Of a stretch of 64,000 nucleotides of DNA, positions 1-8,501 are shown piece after piece; within the stretch, counting starts at the first letter, position 1; the number at the start of each line of letters is the position of its first letter. The translations under genes and the position numbers were made by a program. The DNA comes from Clostridiaceae bacterium BRH_c20a (GTDB lineage Bacteria > Bacillota > Peptococcia > Peptococcales > BICA1-8): NCBI GenBank assembly GCA_000961765.1, contig LADT01000090.1, forward strand, positions 1 to 64,000. Direction: 5' to 3'. Below the pieces are notes generated by a model, which saw only the letters and a program-made list of their open reading frames with translations, did not search any database and was not told where the DNA came from.

Positions 1-2
1 CG

Positions 3-1538
3 CTGGCTCTTTATTCGGTGCAAATCACACCTAACGGCAGCCTATATAATGTAGTAGTGCAGGATCAGTCTTATGACCCGGACCATCAGGGCGAAGCCGG
101 GAACGGTATCATAGCACGGGAGTGGCGGTGGAAGGAGGCTGCTGCCGCAACCTGGAACAGCAATAACCCATCGACCCTGCCCGCAGGCAAAACTTATCTC
201 TTTTCCCTAAAGGTGCAGGATCTTGACGGCCCCGATGGGGTAGGGGAATGGTCTTTGCCCAATGTCCGGACAATCAGCACCAGTTCCCTGAATATGCCGC
301 CGGTGGCCCAGTTTGCCGTAAATCCCAATCCCCTGCCCCTGGGGAAAACGCTAATATACAATGATTTGAGCTACGGCCCCAACGGTGACCCGATTGTCCA
401 GCGGAGCTGGCGGATGGCCAAGCTCCCCGGCGGCAGCTGGACGGATTACGGCGGAACACCGCCCAACAACTTCACATCCCTGGGAGTAGGAGACTACCGG
501 ATCGAGCTGAAAGTAAAGGATCAGCCGGGGGCCTGGTCGGAACCCTTCTACCAGACAGTGACGGTGATCCCGGACAACAACAAGCCGATTGCTCTATTTA
601 CGGTGAGCCCTAATCCCCTGCCCCAGGACGTATCGGTGAGTTATTCGGAAGCTTCCTGGGATCCTGACGGTGATCCCATTGTGGCCCGAGAATGGCAGTG
701 GCAGAAGAACAGCGGTTCATGGCAAAACGGCCAGCCTCTGGATTTCAACGCACTGGGTATAGGCAGTTACAATATCCGTTTACGGGTTAAGGACCAACCG
801 GCCTTGGCGCAAATGACACCTTTATGGTCTGACTGGTATCTGCAAAATTTGTCGGTTATTGTCGGAAATCGAAAGCCGGTGGACCAGTTTGCGATATCAC
901 CCAATCCGGCACTTACGGACGAAGCGGTTACTTACAGTGATACTTCTTACGACCCCGATGGGGTAGGGATTGCAGAACGGGTCTGGCAGGTGACCACAAC
1001 TAATGGTACGGTGTTGGGTGAATATCATAACCAGCTCCCGCCGCGGGTATTTGCTGGTACCGGCTGGGGAGATGGCGGTGCCGGAACCTACCGCATCGGG
1101 CTGCGGGTTCGGGATAACTCGCCTAACGGTATCTCACCGTTGTTATGGTCTGACTGGACCTGGCAGACGCTGACGGTCGTAATGCCGTTGACCGGCTCCG
1201 GTGAGATTACGCCAAATCCGGCATTAAGCGGCATGCGGGTTTATATTGCCGTGGATACCAGCGGTTATGCCGAAGAAGTAAGAGTGAAATTTCCCGGCGG
1301 CGGGTTCTTCAATGGAGATGAAATCACTCTCCTGCCTGAAAGCCCGGTAAGCAGCAAACTTAATACCTGGCGGGGCACATACCTGACGGATGCCAAAACG
1401 CCGGACGGGGCGTATGCCGTAATGGCCACGGTTATAAGGACATCAGTGGCTCCCCAGATGGTAACTGTCCCGTTAACACTGGTAATCCAGGGTGATATTT
1501 ATGACCAGATAAAAGTACGAATACGTGACAGCAGATAA
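3..1538 (+). CDS. PKD-like repeat surface/secreted protein, 3' part
   Basis: The reading frame is open from the left edge of the window (codons before the GTG at 18 are sense), so the true start lies outside. At least four related repeats of about 100 residues are visible, each with a P-V-A-Q-F-x-V-x-P-N-P opening, a central S-Y-D-P-D-G-D-P-I motif and a W-Q-W segment. This is the pattern of PKD/Ig-like extracellular beta-sandwich repeats. A distinct C-terminal domain of about 110 residues follows. No membrane anchor or sortase motif is seen at the C-terminus. The gene is clearly richer in G+C than everything from 2 to 60 kb, so I take it as chromosome flanking the island. A terminator follows at once. 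Its function is probably extracellular binding, but the ligand cannot be told. Confidence 0.75.
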   Translation: MALYSVQITPNGSLYNVVVQDQSYDPDHQGEAGNGIIAREWRWKEAAAATWNSNNPSTLPAGKTYLFSLKVQDLDGPDGVGEWSLPNVRTISTSSLNMPPVAQFAVNPNPLPLGKTLIYNDLSYGPNGDPIVQRSWRMAKLPGGSWTDYGGTPPNNFTSLGVGDYRIELKVKDQPGAWSEPFYQTVTVIPDNNKPIALFTVSPNPLPQDVSVSYSEASWDPDGDPIVAREWQWQKNSGSWQNGQPLDFNALGIGSYNIRLRVKDQPALAQMTPLWSDWYLQNLSVIVGNRKPVDQFAISPNPALTDEAVTYSDTSYDPDGVGIAERVWQVTTTNGTVLGEYHNQLPPRVFAGTGWGDGGAGTYRIGLRVRDNSPNGISPLLWSDWTWQTLTVVMPLTGSGEITPNPALSGMRVYIAVDTSGYAEEVRVKFPGGGFFNGDEITLLPESPVSSKLNTWRGTYLTDAKTPDGAYAVMATVIRTSVAPQMVTVPLTLVIQGDIYDQIKVRIRDSR

Positions 1539-1545
1539 ATGAACG

Positions 1546-1584
1546 GGTCGGTCGCCTGAGTGGTGGCTGGCCTTTTCTTTTTTT
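1546..1584 (+). terminator. Rho-independent terminator after the PKD-repeat gene
   Basis: Arms at 1546-1556 (GGTCGGTCGCC) and 1562-1572 (GGTGGCTGGCC) pair over 11 positions using several G-T wobbles. They are followed by a run of T interrupted by one C. It lies 8 bases after the stop codon. Confidence 0.7.
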
Positions 1585-2196
1585 AGAGGTAATAAATTTC
1601 CCATATTGAAGGTTTAAAACAGGGCGGTGATGAGGCGCATTCAAAACCAAGACTACAGATTGTCGATTGATTCGGGCTATATCATAGAGAAAAGAAAAAG
1701 CCCCATGCGACACAGGAAAATTCAGTCATTATCGACAGGTTCTTTAATGGATGCTAGGAAGCTTACCGGTCTTTATTCCAAAAAAGCAGACCGAAGTAAT
1801 GAAATCTGACAGAAAGCCTTTGAAGATTTACGGGACCGGGTTGCCCATGTGGTGGTAGTAGGTCTACGGTAACTCATTAGTTATTGGTTTGCGTCATCCC
1901 GATCGTGCGTTAAAGCTGGACTTGGCCGTACAATAGTATCATGAAATAGCCTGGAGGGCTTTGTAATTTTTGGCGGCGTAACATCCTAAAATTGACAAAA
2001 CAAGGCAGGAAGATGGGAAATATTGTAGAAATTTATATATGTTACTAACAAATTATGTCTGCTTAGACTTAATATAATGTGTTCACATCAACTAAATGTC
2101 ATTTTCATAAACTCAGGTTTTGTACAATATATACGGCATTTGCGCAAGTAGCAGGAGCGTTGTGTACCCACCCGTGCCGCAGATAAGGAGGATAGA
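1585..2196. other. Long non-coding stretch at the left edge of the island
   Basis: I recognise no gene here. A 60-codon open frame at 1627-1809 has a weak start context and no recognisable motif. The last 60 bases contain GCGTTGTGTACCC at about 2158-2170, which resembles a degenerate integron-type core site (GTTRRRY with one mismatch). It precedes the first AT-rich cassette-like gene and could be the left edge of the cassette array. Confidence 0.3.
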
Positions 2197-3021
2197 ATGC
2201 AGTATTACTTGGAAAGAAATGGCTTGTTAAAAGACGATTTTATAATTAATTCAAGTTTGCTTCGAGACTATTTTTATCAAACATACGAGTATTTTTTAAG
2301 AAAGGGAGCTTTCGCCGTAGCGTTCAATGGAATTTCTAAAAATGGAAAATTGATAATTAGTCCGTCGATGTCACCGAGCCCTGAAGTATATTTAGCTTAT
2401 CATTTTCGCAACAGTAAACTTTATCCAATAGAAGATCATTATAAGAGATTAAGCCGAGAAATGATTTTTGGTTTAATTGAGGTTTTACACGAGCATATTT
2501 GTTATTATGATTTAGAGTACGATGAATTTAATAAATCTGAAGCACAATTGGAGTTTCGGGAAAATATAAATATGTTTTTGAGGTTTTTTGATAAGGGTTA
2601 TTTTATTAGCGAAAAAGGTTATGTTTTAGAACTCCCAAATGATGCGCTTGTAAAATTAATACAGTCAGATTTTTCGGTTTTTATATCTGATGATATAGTT
2701 CTAAAAATTCAAACTGCCATTAAAATGTATTTTCACTTTTCTTCAAATAAGGAAGAAAAGAGAAAAGCTATAAACATATTAGTTGATATTCTTGAACCAC
2801 TAAGAGAAGATTTAAAGCGGATTTTAAATGAAGAATGGGAAATAAACAAAACTAAACATGATAAACTCATTTTTGACATTGTTAACGAATTCAATATTAG
2901 ACATTTCAAAGAAGTTAAAAATTATTCAGAAGATATTTGGTTTGAGTGGATGTTTCATTACTATTTATCGGTTATAAACACTTATTACCGATTAAAAGTA
3001 GCTTCAGATGTGATAAGATAG
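2197..3021 (+). CDS. Hypothetical protein, first cassette-like gene
   Basis: I do not recognise a family with certainty. It has 274 residues, mostly predicted helical, with no signal peptide or membrane segment. The C-terminal third (about 190-255) holds a helical stretch with the sequence E-F-N-I-R-H-F. Similar NxxIRHxx segments occur in abortive-infection and HEPN-like helical proteins, but a full RX4-6H motif is not clear. The start is supported by AAGGAGG seven bases upstream. It is very AT-rich compared with the PKD gene and is bracketed by spacers with integron-like core sites, so I read it as the cargo of the first gene cassette. Confidence 0.55.
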   Translation: MQYYLERNGLLKDDFIINSSLLRDYFYQTYEYFLRKGAFAVAFNGISKNGKLIISPSMSPSPEVYLAYHFRNSKLYPIEDHYKRLSREMIFGLIEVLHEHICYYDLEYDEFNKSEAQLEFRENINMFLRFFDKGYFISEKGYVLELPNDALVKLIQSDFSVFISDDIVLKIQTAIKMYFHFSSNKEEKRKAINILVDILEPLREDLKRILNEEWEINKTKHDKLIFDIVNEFNIRHFKEVKNYSEDIWFEWMFHYYLSVINTYYRLKVASDVIR

Positions 3022-3080
3022 CATACTAAAACTATAAAGTTCAGTATCCGTGCTCTGGCTTTTGGGTCTCGCGGTACATC

Positions 3081-3245
3081 TTCTAACAGAGTGTTAAAGC
3101 AAAGGGCGGATAAGATAAACTTTTGAGCTTGCTGCCCCACATACCCTCTGTCACAAATCTTGAAATATTTTTTGATGGACTGAATGATCAAGCTTTACGC
3201 CAGCCCTACGGGACGGATACGTCGGTAACACTCGGAACGTTAGCC
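3081..3245 (+). repeat. attC-like recombination site A
   Basis: A GC-richer spacer between two AT-rich genes. The 5' side has TTCTAAC (3081-3087), matching the inverse core consensus RYYYAAC except at its first base, and the 3' side has GTTAGCC (3239-3245), close to GTTRRRY. Just inside, GAGTGTTA (3089-3096) is exactly complementary to TAACACTC (3226-3233), and TAAAGC pairs with GCTTTA further in. This nested R''-L''/L'-R' layout is that of integron attC sites. At 165 bases it is long for an attC, and the 5' core does not match the core at the start of its own cassette. Confidence 0.5.
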
Positions 3246-3274
3246 GATATTCCTAATTAGGAGGATGGAATGAT

Positions 3275-3739
3275 ATGAGTTATGTTTTATCAAAAACTGA
3301 AAAGAAAATTCTTTTTGATTTATATGATAGCCAAATTAATAATTGCTTCGATATCAAGATCCATCCTCAGAATTATGAATTATCGGAAAAGGATTCACGG
3401 AGTAGAATGCAAGAATTAGTTTACTATATAAAAAAACTCGATAGATTAGGCTATATTGATACCCAGAATGATTTTATTTATACGGGAGGAGATAAGCATC
3501 AGAAATATGAAAACAACGCTATCCTTATTATGCAAAACAAGATACACATATCATTCAAAGGAAGGTTATTCGTTGAAGAAGCGAGAAAGACAACTAAGGA
3601 TAGAATTTCTGAATGGCTAAGAAAAATATCAAAAGCAGTATTAAAACAGATAGAAGAAAAGATCATATCACATTTAGTGAGTTTCATATTAGGAGTTGCA
3701 TTTATTTTATTTATCCAATTCATTCTGAAACAAATGTAA
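3275..3739 (+). CDS. Hypothetical membrane-tail protein, cassette gene
   Basis: 154 residues. The N-terminal two thirds are hydrophilic with alternating helix and strand, resembling a winged-helix fold (K-T-E-K-K-I-L-F-D-L-Y near the start). The C-terminus is a single hydrophobic segment at about 130-150 (H-L-V-S-F-I-L-G-V-A-F-I-L-F), so the protein is probably tail-anchored. GGAGG lies upstream of the ATG. It starts 30 bases after an attC-like core and is followed 16 bases later by a second small gene before the next site, making a two-gene cassette. The function is unknown. A small soluble protein next to a small membrane protein is common in toxin-immunity or defence cargo, but that is inference. 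Confidence 0.6.
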   Translation: MSYVLSKTEKKILFDLYDSQINNCFDIKIHPQNYELSEKDSRSRMQELVYYIKKLDRLGYIDTQNDFIYTGGDKHQKYENNAILIMQNKIHISFKGRLFVEEARKTTKDRISEWLRKISKAVLKQIEEKIISHLVSFILGVAFILFIQFILKQM

Positions 3740-3755
3740 AAGGGAGGAAAATGAA

Positions 3756-4100
3756 TTGTTACAGATTCAAGGGCTGGGAGATTTAAATAGGAAGTTAAAG
3801 AAGATACAAGATAAGATTGCAAGTACTGCCCAAGAGGTCAGCGGGGAAGTATCATTTGAAGTATTGTTTAACCAGGGTTTTATGGATAAACATTCAAAAT
3901 TTAGTACTATCGATGAGTTGTTTAATCACGGAGGTCTTAGAATTTCTTCACAACAAGAATTTGAAAATATCGAGACAGGAGTATTGGACAAATTAGTACA
4001 AGAGAACACTGAATTCTCTTCTTGGCAATCTATGTATCAGAAAGCAGCAAATGAATACATAACAAAAGAATTTAGGAAAAGGGGATTCGATGTTAAATAA
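3756..4100 (+). CDS. Small conserved-looking hypothetical, second gene of the cassette
   Basis: 114 residues, no membrane segment. It begins with a TTG codon 7 bases after AGGGAGGAAA. An ATG at 3751 is in another frame and gives no product. The sequence has the pattern of a small family I have seen in bacterial islands: an N-terminal L-x-x-L-x-x-K-L-K-K helix, then S-F-x-x-L-F-x-x-x-F-M, then S-W-x-x-M-x-x-K-A, but I cannot name it. It shares a cassette with the tail-anchored protein upstream and probably its mRNA. The stop lies 13 bases before the inverse core of site B. Confidence 0.55.
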   Translation: MLQIQGLGDLNRKLKKIQDKIASTAQEVSGEVSFEVLFNQGFMDKHSKFSTIDELFNHGGLRISSQQEFENIETGVLDKLVQENTEFSSWQSMYQKAANEYITKEFRKRGFDVK

Positions 4101-4113
4101 TTTACGGAACGTC

Positions 4114-4188
4114 GGCTAACAATTTCCGCTTCGAGCGTGGACTAGCATTTCAGCGGGGGTGACGTCCGGAATGCGGTTAACGTTAGCC
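4114..4188 (+). repeat. attC-like recombination site B (best example)
   Basis: 75 bases, typical attC length. R'' is GGCTAAC (4114-4120) and R' is GTTAGCC (4182-4188), exact complements. After a 5-base spacer comes CCGCTTC (4126-4132), and 5 bases before R' is GAATGCGG (4169-4176). These pair except for one extra A, which is the unpaired base that marks the bottom strand in real attC sites. The extended TCGGCTAAC also complements the GTTAGCCGA that opens the preceding cassette at 3239, as expected of a circular cassette. Confidence 0.7.
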
Positions 4189-4214
4189 GACATTTTCTTC
4201 TAGGGAGGATAACT

Positions 4215-5363
4215 ATGGAAATTGTTTACTATCCGTATATGTATGTCTATTCCGAGTACGTATTAAAGTCAATGCTACTTTTTTGGGATAAAGTCAAAAC
4301 AATAGTTCCTCAATCGCAGTCAGAATATGCTAATGCATATATAGAGGGGAAGATTAGAAATGAATATAATACTGCGTTGGAAAAGTATTCAACTATAATA
4401 AATTTGGCCGGGGAAAAGATACTGGATTTTGAAGTGATAAATGAAGCTGAAAAAAGAGCCGCAAGTGAAAAAATGTTTGACTTAGTATGCTATTGGAATA
4501 AAGATACTGCATTTTATAATTCTCTTAAGATAAATTCAATAGAAGATATGTTTGGTAAAGAATTCGAGTATTACTGGTTTTTGAATGAAAAAACAGACTC
4601 ATCATTAATAAAACTTTTACTAGATGAAAAACTAGTAGTTAATTGGGCTCCTGGTGAAATTGCTGGTTTTCAAGATGTTGGAAAATCATATATGAGTATA
4701 ATTGCAGAAGAAATGAAGAATAATAGAAGATTTAGGCTAACAACTGATGATGAATTTTATATAGCTTCGAAGGCTGGGGTAAATCAAATAAAAAATCAAG
4801 GTGTCATTGAAAATAATAGATATCAAACTGTTTCACTAGTTATACCGCAAATCTATCTTGATCCAGAAGTAATCAATAAATTGAGCTATCATCAAATTTT
4901 GAAGATTAGGAAAGACATACTACCGTTAACATCAAAATACTATCGTGAGCTTGAGGATTACCAAAAGACTATGAATAGTCTTATAGAAGATGGGTTTGAA
5001 GATGAAGCATTAGATTTATATTGTGAGTTTTGTGAAAGAGTTTCAATAAGTTTTTTACCCTTTTCTAAAGAAGTGAGTAGTATTCTACGTTATGCGCAAA
5101 ATCCGATTATATTGGGAGTTATTAATGGTATTGTTTTACCGAGTGTAAAAATACTTAACCCGGACCAATCAGAAATAACTAAATACTGTGATTATGCTGC
5201 CTTGGCATCAACAGTAGGGTCGTATAGTTTGAGTAATAAAAGGAAGGTTGGTTTCGAGTATTTGGAGTGTTTAAATAGAAACATCAAGATAGAATCATTT
5301 AAAGGAACTATAACTTGCTTAATTCCTAAGTCAATAAAAAGAGTTCTAAAAAACGTCGGCTAA
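4215..5363 (+). CDS. DUF6236-like hypothetical protein, cassette gene
   Basis: 382 residues, soluble. The N-terminus (E-I-V-Y-Y-P-Y, then L-F-W-D-K-V-K-T-I-V-P) and the R-F-R-L-T-T-D-D-E-F-Y-I-A region at about 170 resemble proteins labelled DUF6236, which have no known activity. This is family resemblance from memory, not a search. The start follows TAGGGAGGATAACT. The stop codon TAA lies inside the inverse core of site C: the last codons read AAC GTC GGC TAA. That is frequent in integron cassettes, where the gene fills the cassette to the edge. Cassette start GTTAGCCGAC (4182) and end GTCGGCTAAC (5355) are perfect complements. Confidence 0.6.
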   Translation: MEIVYYPYMYVYSEYVLKSMLLFWDKVKTIVPQSQSEYANAYIEGKIRNEYNTALEKYSTIINLAGEKILDFEVINEAEKRAASEKMFDLVCYWNKDTAFYNSLKINSIEDMFGKEFEYYWFLNEKTDSSLIKLLLDEKLVVNWAPGEIAGFQDVGKSYMSIIAEEMKNNRRFRLTTDDEFYIASKAGVNQIKNQGVIENNRYQTVSLVIPQIYLDPEVINKLSYHQILKIRKDILPLTSKYYRELEDYQKTMNSLIEDGFEDEALDLYCEFCERVSISFLPFSKEVSSILRYAQNPIILGVINGIVLPSVKILNPDQSEITKYCDYAALASTVGSYSLSNKRKVGFEYLECLNRNIKIESFKGTITCLIPKSIKRVLKNVG

Positions 5364-5535
5364 CAACACCTTAAGCGCAAGGGTGCGACAAGCCTGTTTC
5401 ACGGGTAGGCACACCACACCCCCGAGCCGAAGACCGGCAGGACCCGGCTTGCTCGGGGCTAAGATTTGTAAACAAAACTAAGCTCCGAACTTCGCCTTAG
5501 GGCTCGGGGACGTCGTGGAGGCTGGAACGTTAGAT
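5355..5535 (+). repeat. attC-like recombination site C
   Basis: GTCGGCTAAC (5355-5364) on the left. On the right is GTTAGAT (5529-5535), which fits the GTTRRRY core consensus exactly and is the same core as in classical aadA cassettes. Between them is a GC-rich region with inner hairpins: CCCCGAGC (5420-5427) with GCTCGGGG (5451-5458), and an ACTTCGCCTTA segment (5489-5499) that recurs in the degenerate site after the next gene. It is unusually long at about 180 bases. Confidence 0.55.
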
Positions 5536-5563
5536 GACATTTGCTTTTTAGGAGGTAAAAATA

Positions 5564-6658
5564 ATGTGTGTTGATTGGGAATTAGCTTATATAATGCCAA
5601 ATCTTAACTGCACACAGAAATTTGAAACTGAATATGTGGCAGTTGTTCCTTACGAAGATGAAAGAATCCAGAATATCAGAAAGAATAACAAGGATGCAAA
5701 CATATTATTAGACGGCTTCATTGACGATATGAAGAGAAAAATTGAGCCAGCCGTTCTTATTTTTAATAAAAGGTCTCCTGAAAAAGTTAAAACAGTTGAA
5801 GCAATTGTTTCCTTTCGAAATTTAATTGCAATGTCGGTTTTATTGATGGGTTGGAGTGCAGTACGTCCAGAGGGTACTCCTTTTAATCCGCTGTTTTCTG
5901 ATTCCTTTGATTTTTATCCAATTACCCTTGGAAAGGATCATGGATTAATTACTATTACTCCAGCAATAACCGGTTACAGAACAACAGATGCTCCCTTTAT
6001 TGGTATGCCGTCTATGAAGGTACCGAGATTTTTAAGACTTTCATATGACGTAGATGATGTATTATTTGATGCATTATTAAGGATATGGAAGAAGAGATTT
6101 TTAACACCAGGAAAAAATGATAAACATAGCAGAAGGCTTTTTCGGTCAATTGAGATGGCATATCATGCCTTATCTGTACCTTCAAAAAATGAATCAACAC
6201 ATTATGATTATGGAGTAAATATATCTTTATGGGTTAGTGCTTTCGAGATATTAGCTCACCAAAATAAATCCAATGTTGATTTAAACACAGTTCTTGGTTT
6301 ATTAGAAACTTATCCATGGACAGACCGAAAGTTAAAAGCAAAACGTTACAAGATTATTTATAGAAGAAATAAGAAAAATGTAAATCTAATTCAAAAAATG
6401 TATAAGTATTTATACGATACTCGAAATGGTTTCTTACATGGAAATGAAATTGATAAGAATGTTCTTTTTCCCGGTGGTAACAAGAAGATGCAACCATTAT
6501 TTGTTATTGCTCCAACTATTTATAGAATAGCTTTATTTTCTTATTTAAATAAGAATAAAATGGTCAAGCAACCAAAGTCTTTACATGAGTTTGAGTACTA
6601 TATTATACAAAGACGATATGAAGATTTTTTATTAAATATAATTGGTAAAGAAGAATAA
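5564..6658 (+). CDS. Hypothetical protein with HEPN-like RNase motif, last cassette gene
   Basis: 364 residues, soluble. Near residue 290 it has Y-D-T-R-N-G-F-L-H-G-N, that is R-x4-H, the RX4-6H motif of HEPN domains, many of which are RNases in defence and toxin systems. The helical region before it (F-E-I-L-A-H near 220) fits the apolar helices of that fold, with similarity to the Apea/HEPN type in general layout. The N-terminal 150 residues are not recognised. Start: GGAGGTAAAAATA before the ATG. It is the last gene opened by a good attC core (GTTAGAT at 5529). The site after it is degraded. Confidence 0.6.
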   Translation: MCVDWELAYIMPNLNCTQKFETEYVAVVPYEDERIQNIRKNNKDANILLDGFIDDMKRKIEPAVLIFNKRSPEKVKTVEAIVSFRNLIAMSVLLMGWSAVRPEGTPFNPLFSDSFDFYPITLGKDHGLITITPAITGYRTTDAPFIGMPSMKVPRFLRLSYDVDDVLFDALLRIWKKRFLTPGKNDKHSRRLFRSIEMAYHALSVPSKNESTHYDYGVNISLWVSAFEILAHQNKSNVDLNTVLGLLETYPWTDRKLKAKRYKIIYRRNKKNVNLIQKMYKYLYDTRNGFLHGNEIDKNVLFPGGNKKMQPLFVIAPTIYRIALFSYLNKNKMVKQPKSLHEFEYYIIQRRYEDFLLNIIGKEE

Positions 6659-6689
6659 GAAGCGAAGGGTAAAAATTATATAAAGTACA

Positions 6690-6735
6690 GGAAGGTTCGG
6701 ACTTCGCCTTAAGGTCCGCGGGCATCGTGAATGAA
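6690..6735 (+). repeat. Degenerate attC-like remnant (site D)
   Basis: This spacer shares ACTTCGCCTTA (6701-6711) exactly with site C (5489-5499), with related flanking bases, and has CGGAC/GTCCG arms (6698-6702, 6714-6718). No GTTRRRY or RYYYAAC cores remain, so it looks like the decayed right end of the cassette array. Confidence 0.4.
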
Positions 6736-6784
6736 TATTCTTTATCAAAAATGTGACTATTGAAGTGGTTTATGGAGGAAAAAC

Positions 6785-7933
6785 ATGGCAATTGATTTAA
6801 AGCTCCTAGCTGACAAACTCAAGAGATATCGCAAGCAATTCCAAGTGAATATACCAGAATTGTCATCTTCAACCGGTATTGAGATAGAGAGACTAATATC
6901 AATGGAAAGAGCAGAAATTGAACCAACAGGAGACGAAATACTAATATTAGCTGACTTTTATAAATGCGATTATCGTTTCTTTATCTCTAATCAAAAGTTG
7001 GCTTCTTTTGAACAAACCGAATACTTATTCCGTATGTATGGGGATGACTTAACAAAAGAAGACCGATGGTCTATACAAGAAGTGATGTTTTTTTCGGAGT
7101 GTGAAGCTTTTTTATTAAGCCACTTTGATAATTATAGGAGTCAAGATTTTTATTATGAAAAGACAGGTTCTTTTTTTAAGCAACATGCTATTGAAGCTGC
7201 AGCCAGATTAAGAGGTTTCCTTGGATATGACGATTATCAAGTGCCAATGGATATATATGAAGATTTTCGTAAAATAGGGATACATCTGTTTAGAAGGAAG
7301 CTTATAAATACGAGTATATCAGGCATTTGCATAAAGCACCCCGTAGCAGGAAAGTGTGTTTTAGTAAACTATGATGAAGATATTTACCGTCAAAGATTTA
7401 CTACAGCTCATGAAGTTGGCCATAGTTTATTAGATGATGATAATGATGTAGTAGTGTCATATAAAAGATGGGGGAAATCTGATCTCGTTGAGATCCGTGC
7501 GAATACATTCGCATCTAATTACTTGTTACCGCCTAGCTTCTTGAAAAAAATTCCTGAAGCATCAAACTGGAACGAAAAAAAAGCGATTGAATGGGCAAAT
7601 AAACTTAAAGTTAGTACAGAAGCATTAGCTTATGCATTGTTAGATGCAAGACTTATACAAGCGGAAATGGTGGAACTAATTAAGTCTGTTAGGGTTCCGC
7701 GAGAAGATAAGATAGATCCTGAACTTCCTATGAGTCTATCCGAAAAAGGTAGAGAAAGAAAGAGAATTCTTCTTGAACGTGGTTTATCAAGTAAATATGT
7801 TAATTTATGTATAGAGGCTTATCGTAGAGAAATAATTTCAGCAGCACGAATGGCAGAGATGTTATTGGTTGAAGAATTTGAATTAGCACTAATTCTTCAG
7901 CTTTATGGTGAGGAGATTAGGTATGGCGGTTGA
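6785..7933 (+). CDS. XRE-type HTH and ImmA/IrrE-like metallopeptidase
   Basis: 382 residues. Residues about 8-65 form a helix-turn-helix of the XRE type (L-A-D-K-L-K-R-Y-R ... L-S-S-S-T-G-I-E-I-E-R-L). The middle carries H-E-V-G-H at about 208-212, the zinc-binding HExxH of ImmA/IrrE-type peptidases (COG2856), and a downstream E-I-R-A-N-T-F-A segment typical of the family. Such proteins derepress mobile elements or act as antitoxin-like partners by cleaving regulators. The next gene begins inside its 3' end and encodes a PIN-like protein, so the two are probably one toxin-antitoxin or defence pair. Start supported by TGGAGGAAAAAC before the ATG. Confidence 0.8.
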   Translation: MAIDLKLLADKLKRYRKQFQVNIPELSSSTGIEIERLISMERAEIEPTGDEILILADFYKCDYRFFISNQKLASFEQTEYLFRMYGDDLTKEDRWSIQEVMFFSECEAFLLSHFDNYRSQDFYYEKTGSFFKQHAIEAAARLRGFLGYDDYQVPMDIYEDFRKIGIHLFRRKLINTSISGICIKHPVAGKCVLVNYDEDIYRQRFTTAHEVGHSLLDDDNDVVVSYKRWGKSDLVEIRANTFASNYLLPPSFLKKIPEASNWNEKKAIEWANKLKVSTEALAYALLDARLIQAEMVELIKSVRVPREDKIDPELPMSLSEKGRERKRILLERGLSSKYVNLCIEAYRREIISAARMAEMLLVEEFELALILQLYGEEIRYGG

Positions 7934-8501
7934 TATTACTCAGTTTCGTCTAAATAATATTATTGATACTTGCTCAATCTGGAATCTTTTATCCTCAAAG
8001 GTACTCTATCGGGCAACAGGTCTTGCGAGATGTAGTTTTTGTTGTACAAAATTTGTTATTTATGAATGCCTTAATAAACCTAGGAAATCAAGCAGTCCTG
8101 AAGAGGATGAGCTAATAGAGAGACTTAAAATAGAGAAAAACAAAGGTATGTTTAAAGAGTATCACCTCAGTATTGAAGACTTACAAGATGTTGATATTTT
8201 AGAGAAAAGAAAAAATTTATCAAAGGGAGAGTTATCATCTATCGCCTTTGCAAGGAGGATTTCTCAGGCATTTTTAACTGACGATCAAGGGGCAAGAATG
8301 CTTGCAAGTCAATTCATGGACCAAGATATGGTTCAAACAATACCTCAACTATTCGGCTGGTTAATGTATGAATCATATTTGAACGATTCTGATAAAGATG
8401 AAGTAATTAATGAGCATGAAAGCTTCAAAAGACCATTGAAAAAGTATTTCAATGAAATATACCTTAAAGCTCTTGAGATGAGGCTTTTAAAAAGAGAATA
8501 G
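7923..8501 (+). CDS. PIN-like nuclease domain protein, partner of the ImmA-like protein
   Basis: 192 residues from the ATG at 7923, which has GAGGAG spaced correctly and overlaps the upstream gene by 11 bases. An ATG at 7905 has no good ribosome site. Features of a PIN-like fold are visible: N-I-I-D-T-C-S-I-W-N-L-L at the start (first acidic residue), an acidic K-G-E-L-S-S-I-A-F-A helix near 110, and F-L-T-D-D-Q-G-A-R near 130. Together these suggest an RNase toxin or an effector controlled by its neighbour. Two CxxC-like cysteines near 43-46 are unusual. It is probably co-transcribed with 6785-7933. Confidence 0.65.
   Translation: MAVDITQFRLNNIIDTCSIWNLLSSKVLYRATGLARCSFCCTKFVIYECLNKPRKSSSPEEDELIERLKIEKNKGMFKEYHLSIEDLQDVDILEKRKNLSKGELSSIAFARRISQAFLTDDQGARMLASQFMDQDMVQTIPQLFGWLMYESYLNDSDKDEVINEHESFKRPLKKYFNEIYLKALEMRLLKRE

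Noticed and set aside
1432-1809. Small frames on both strands after the PKD gene
   Set aside because: They lie over the gene end and terminator or lack start signals and motifs.
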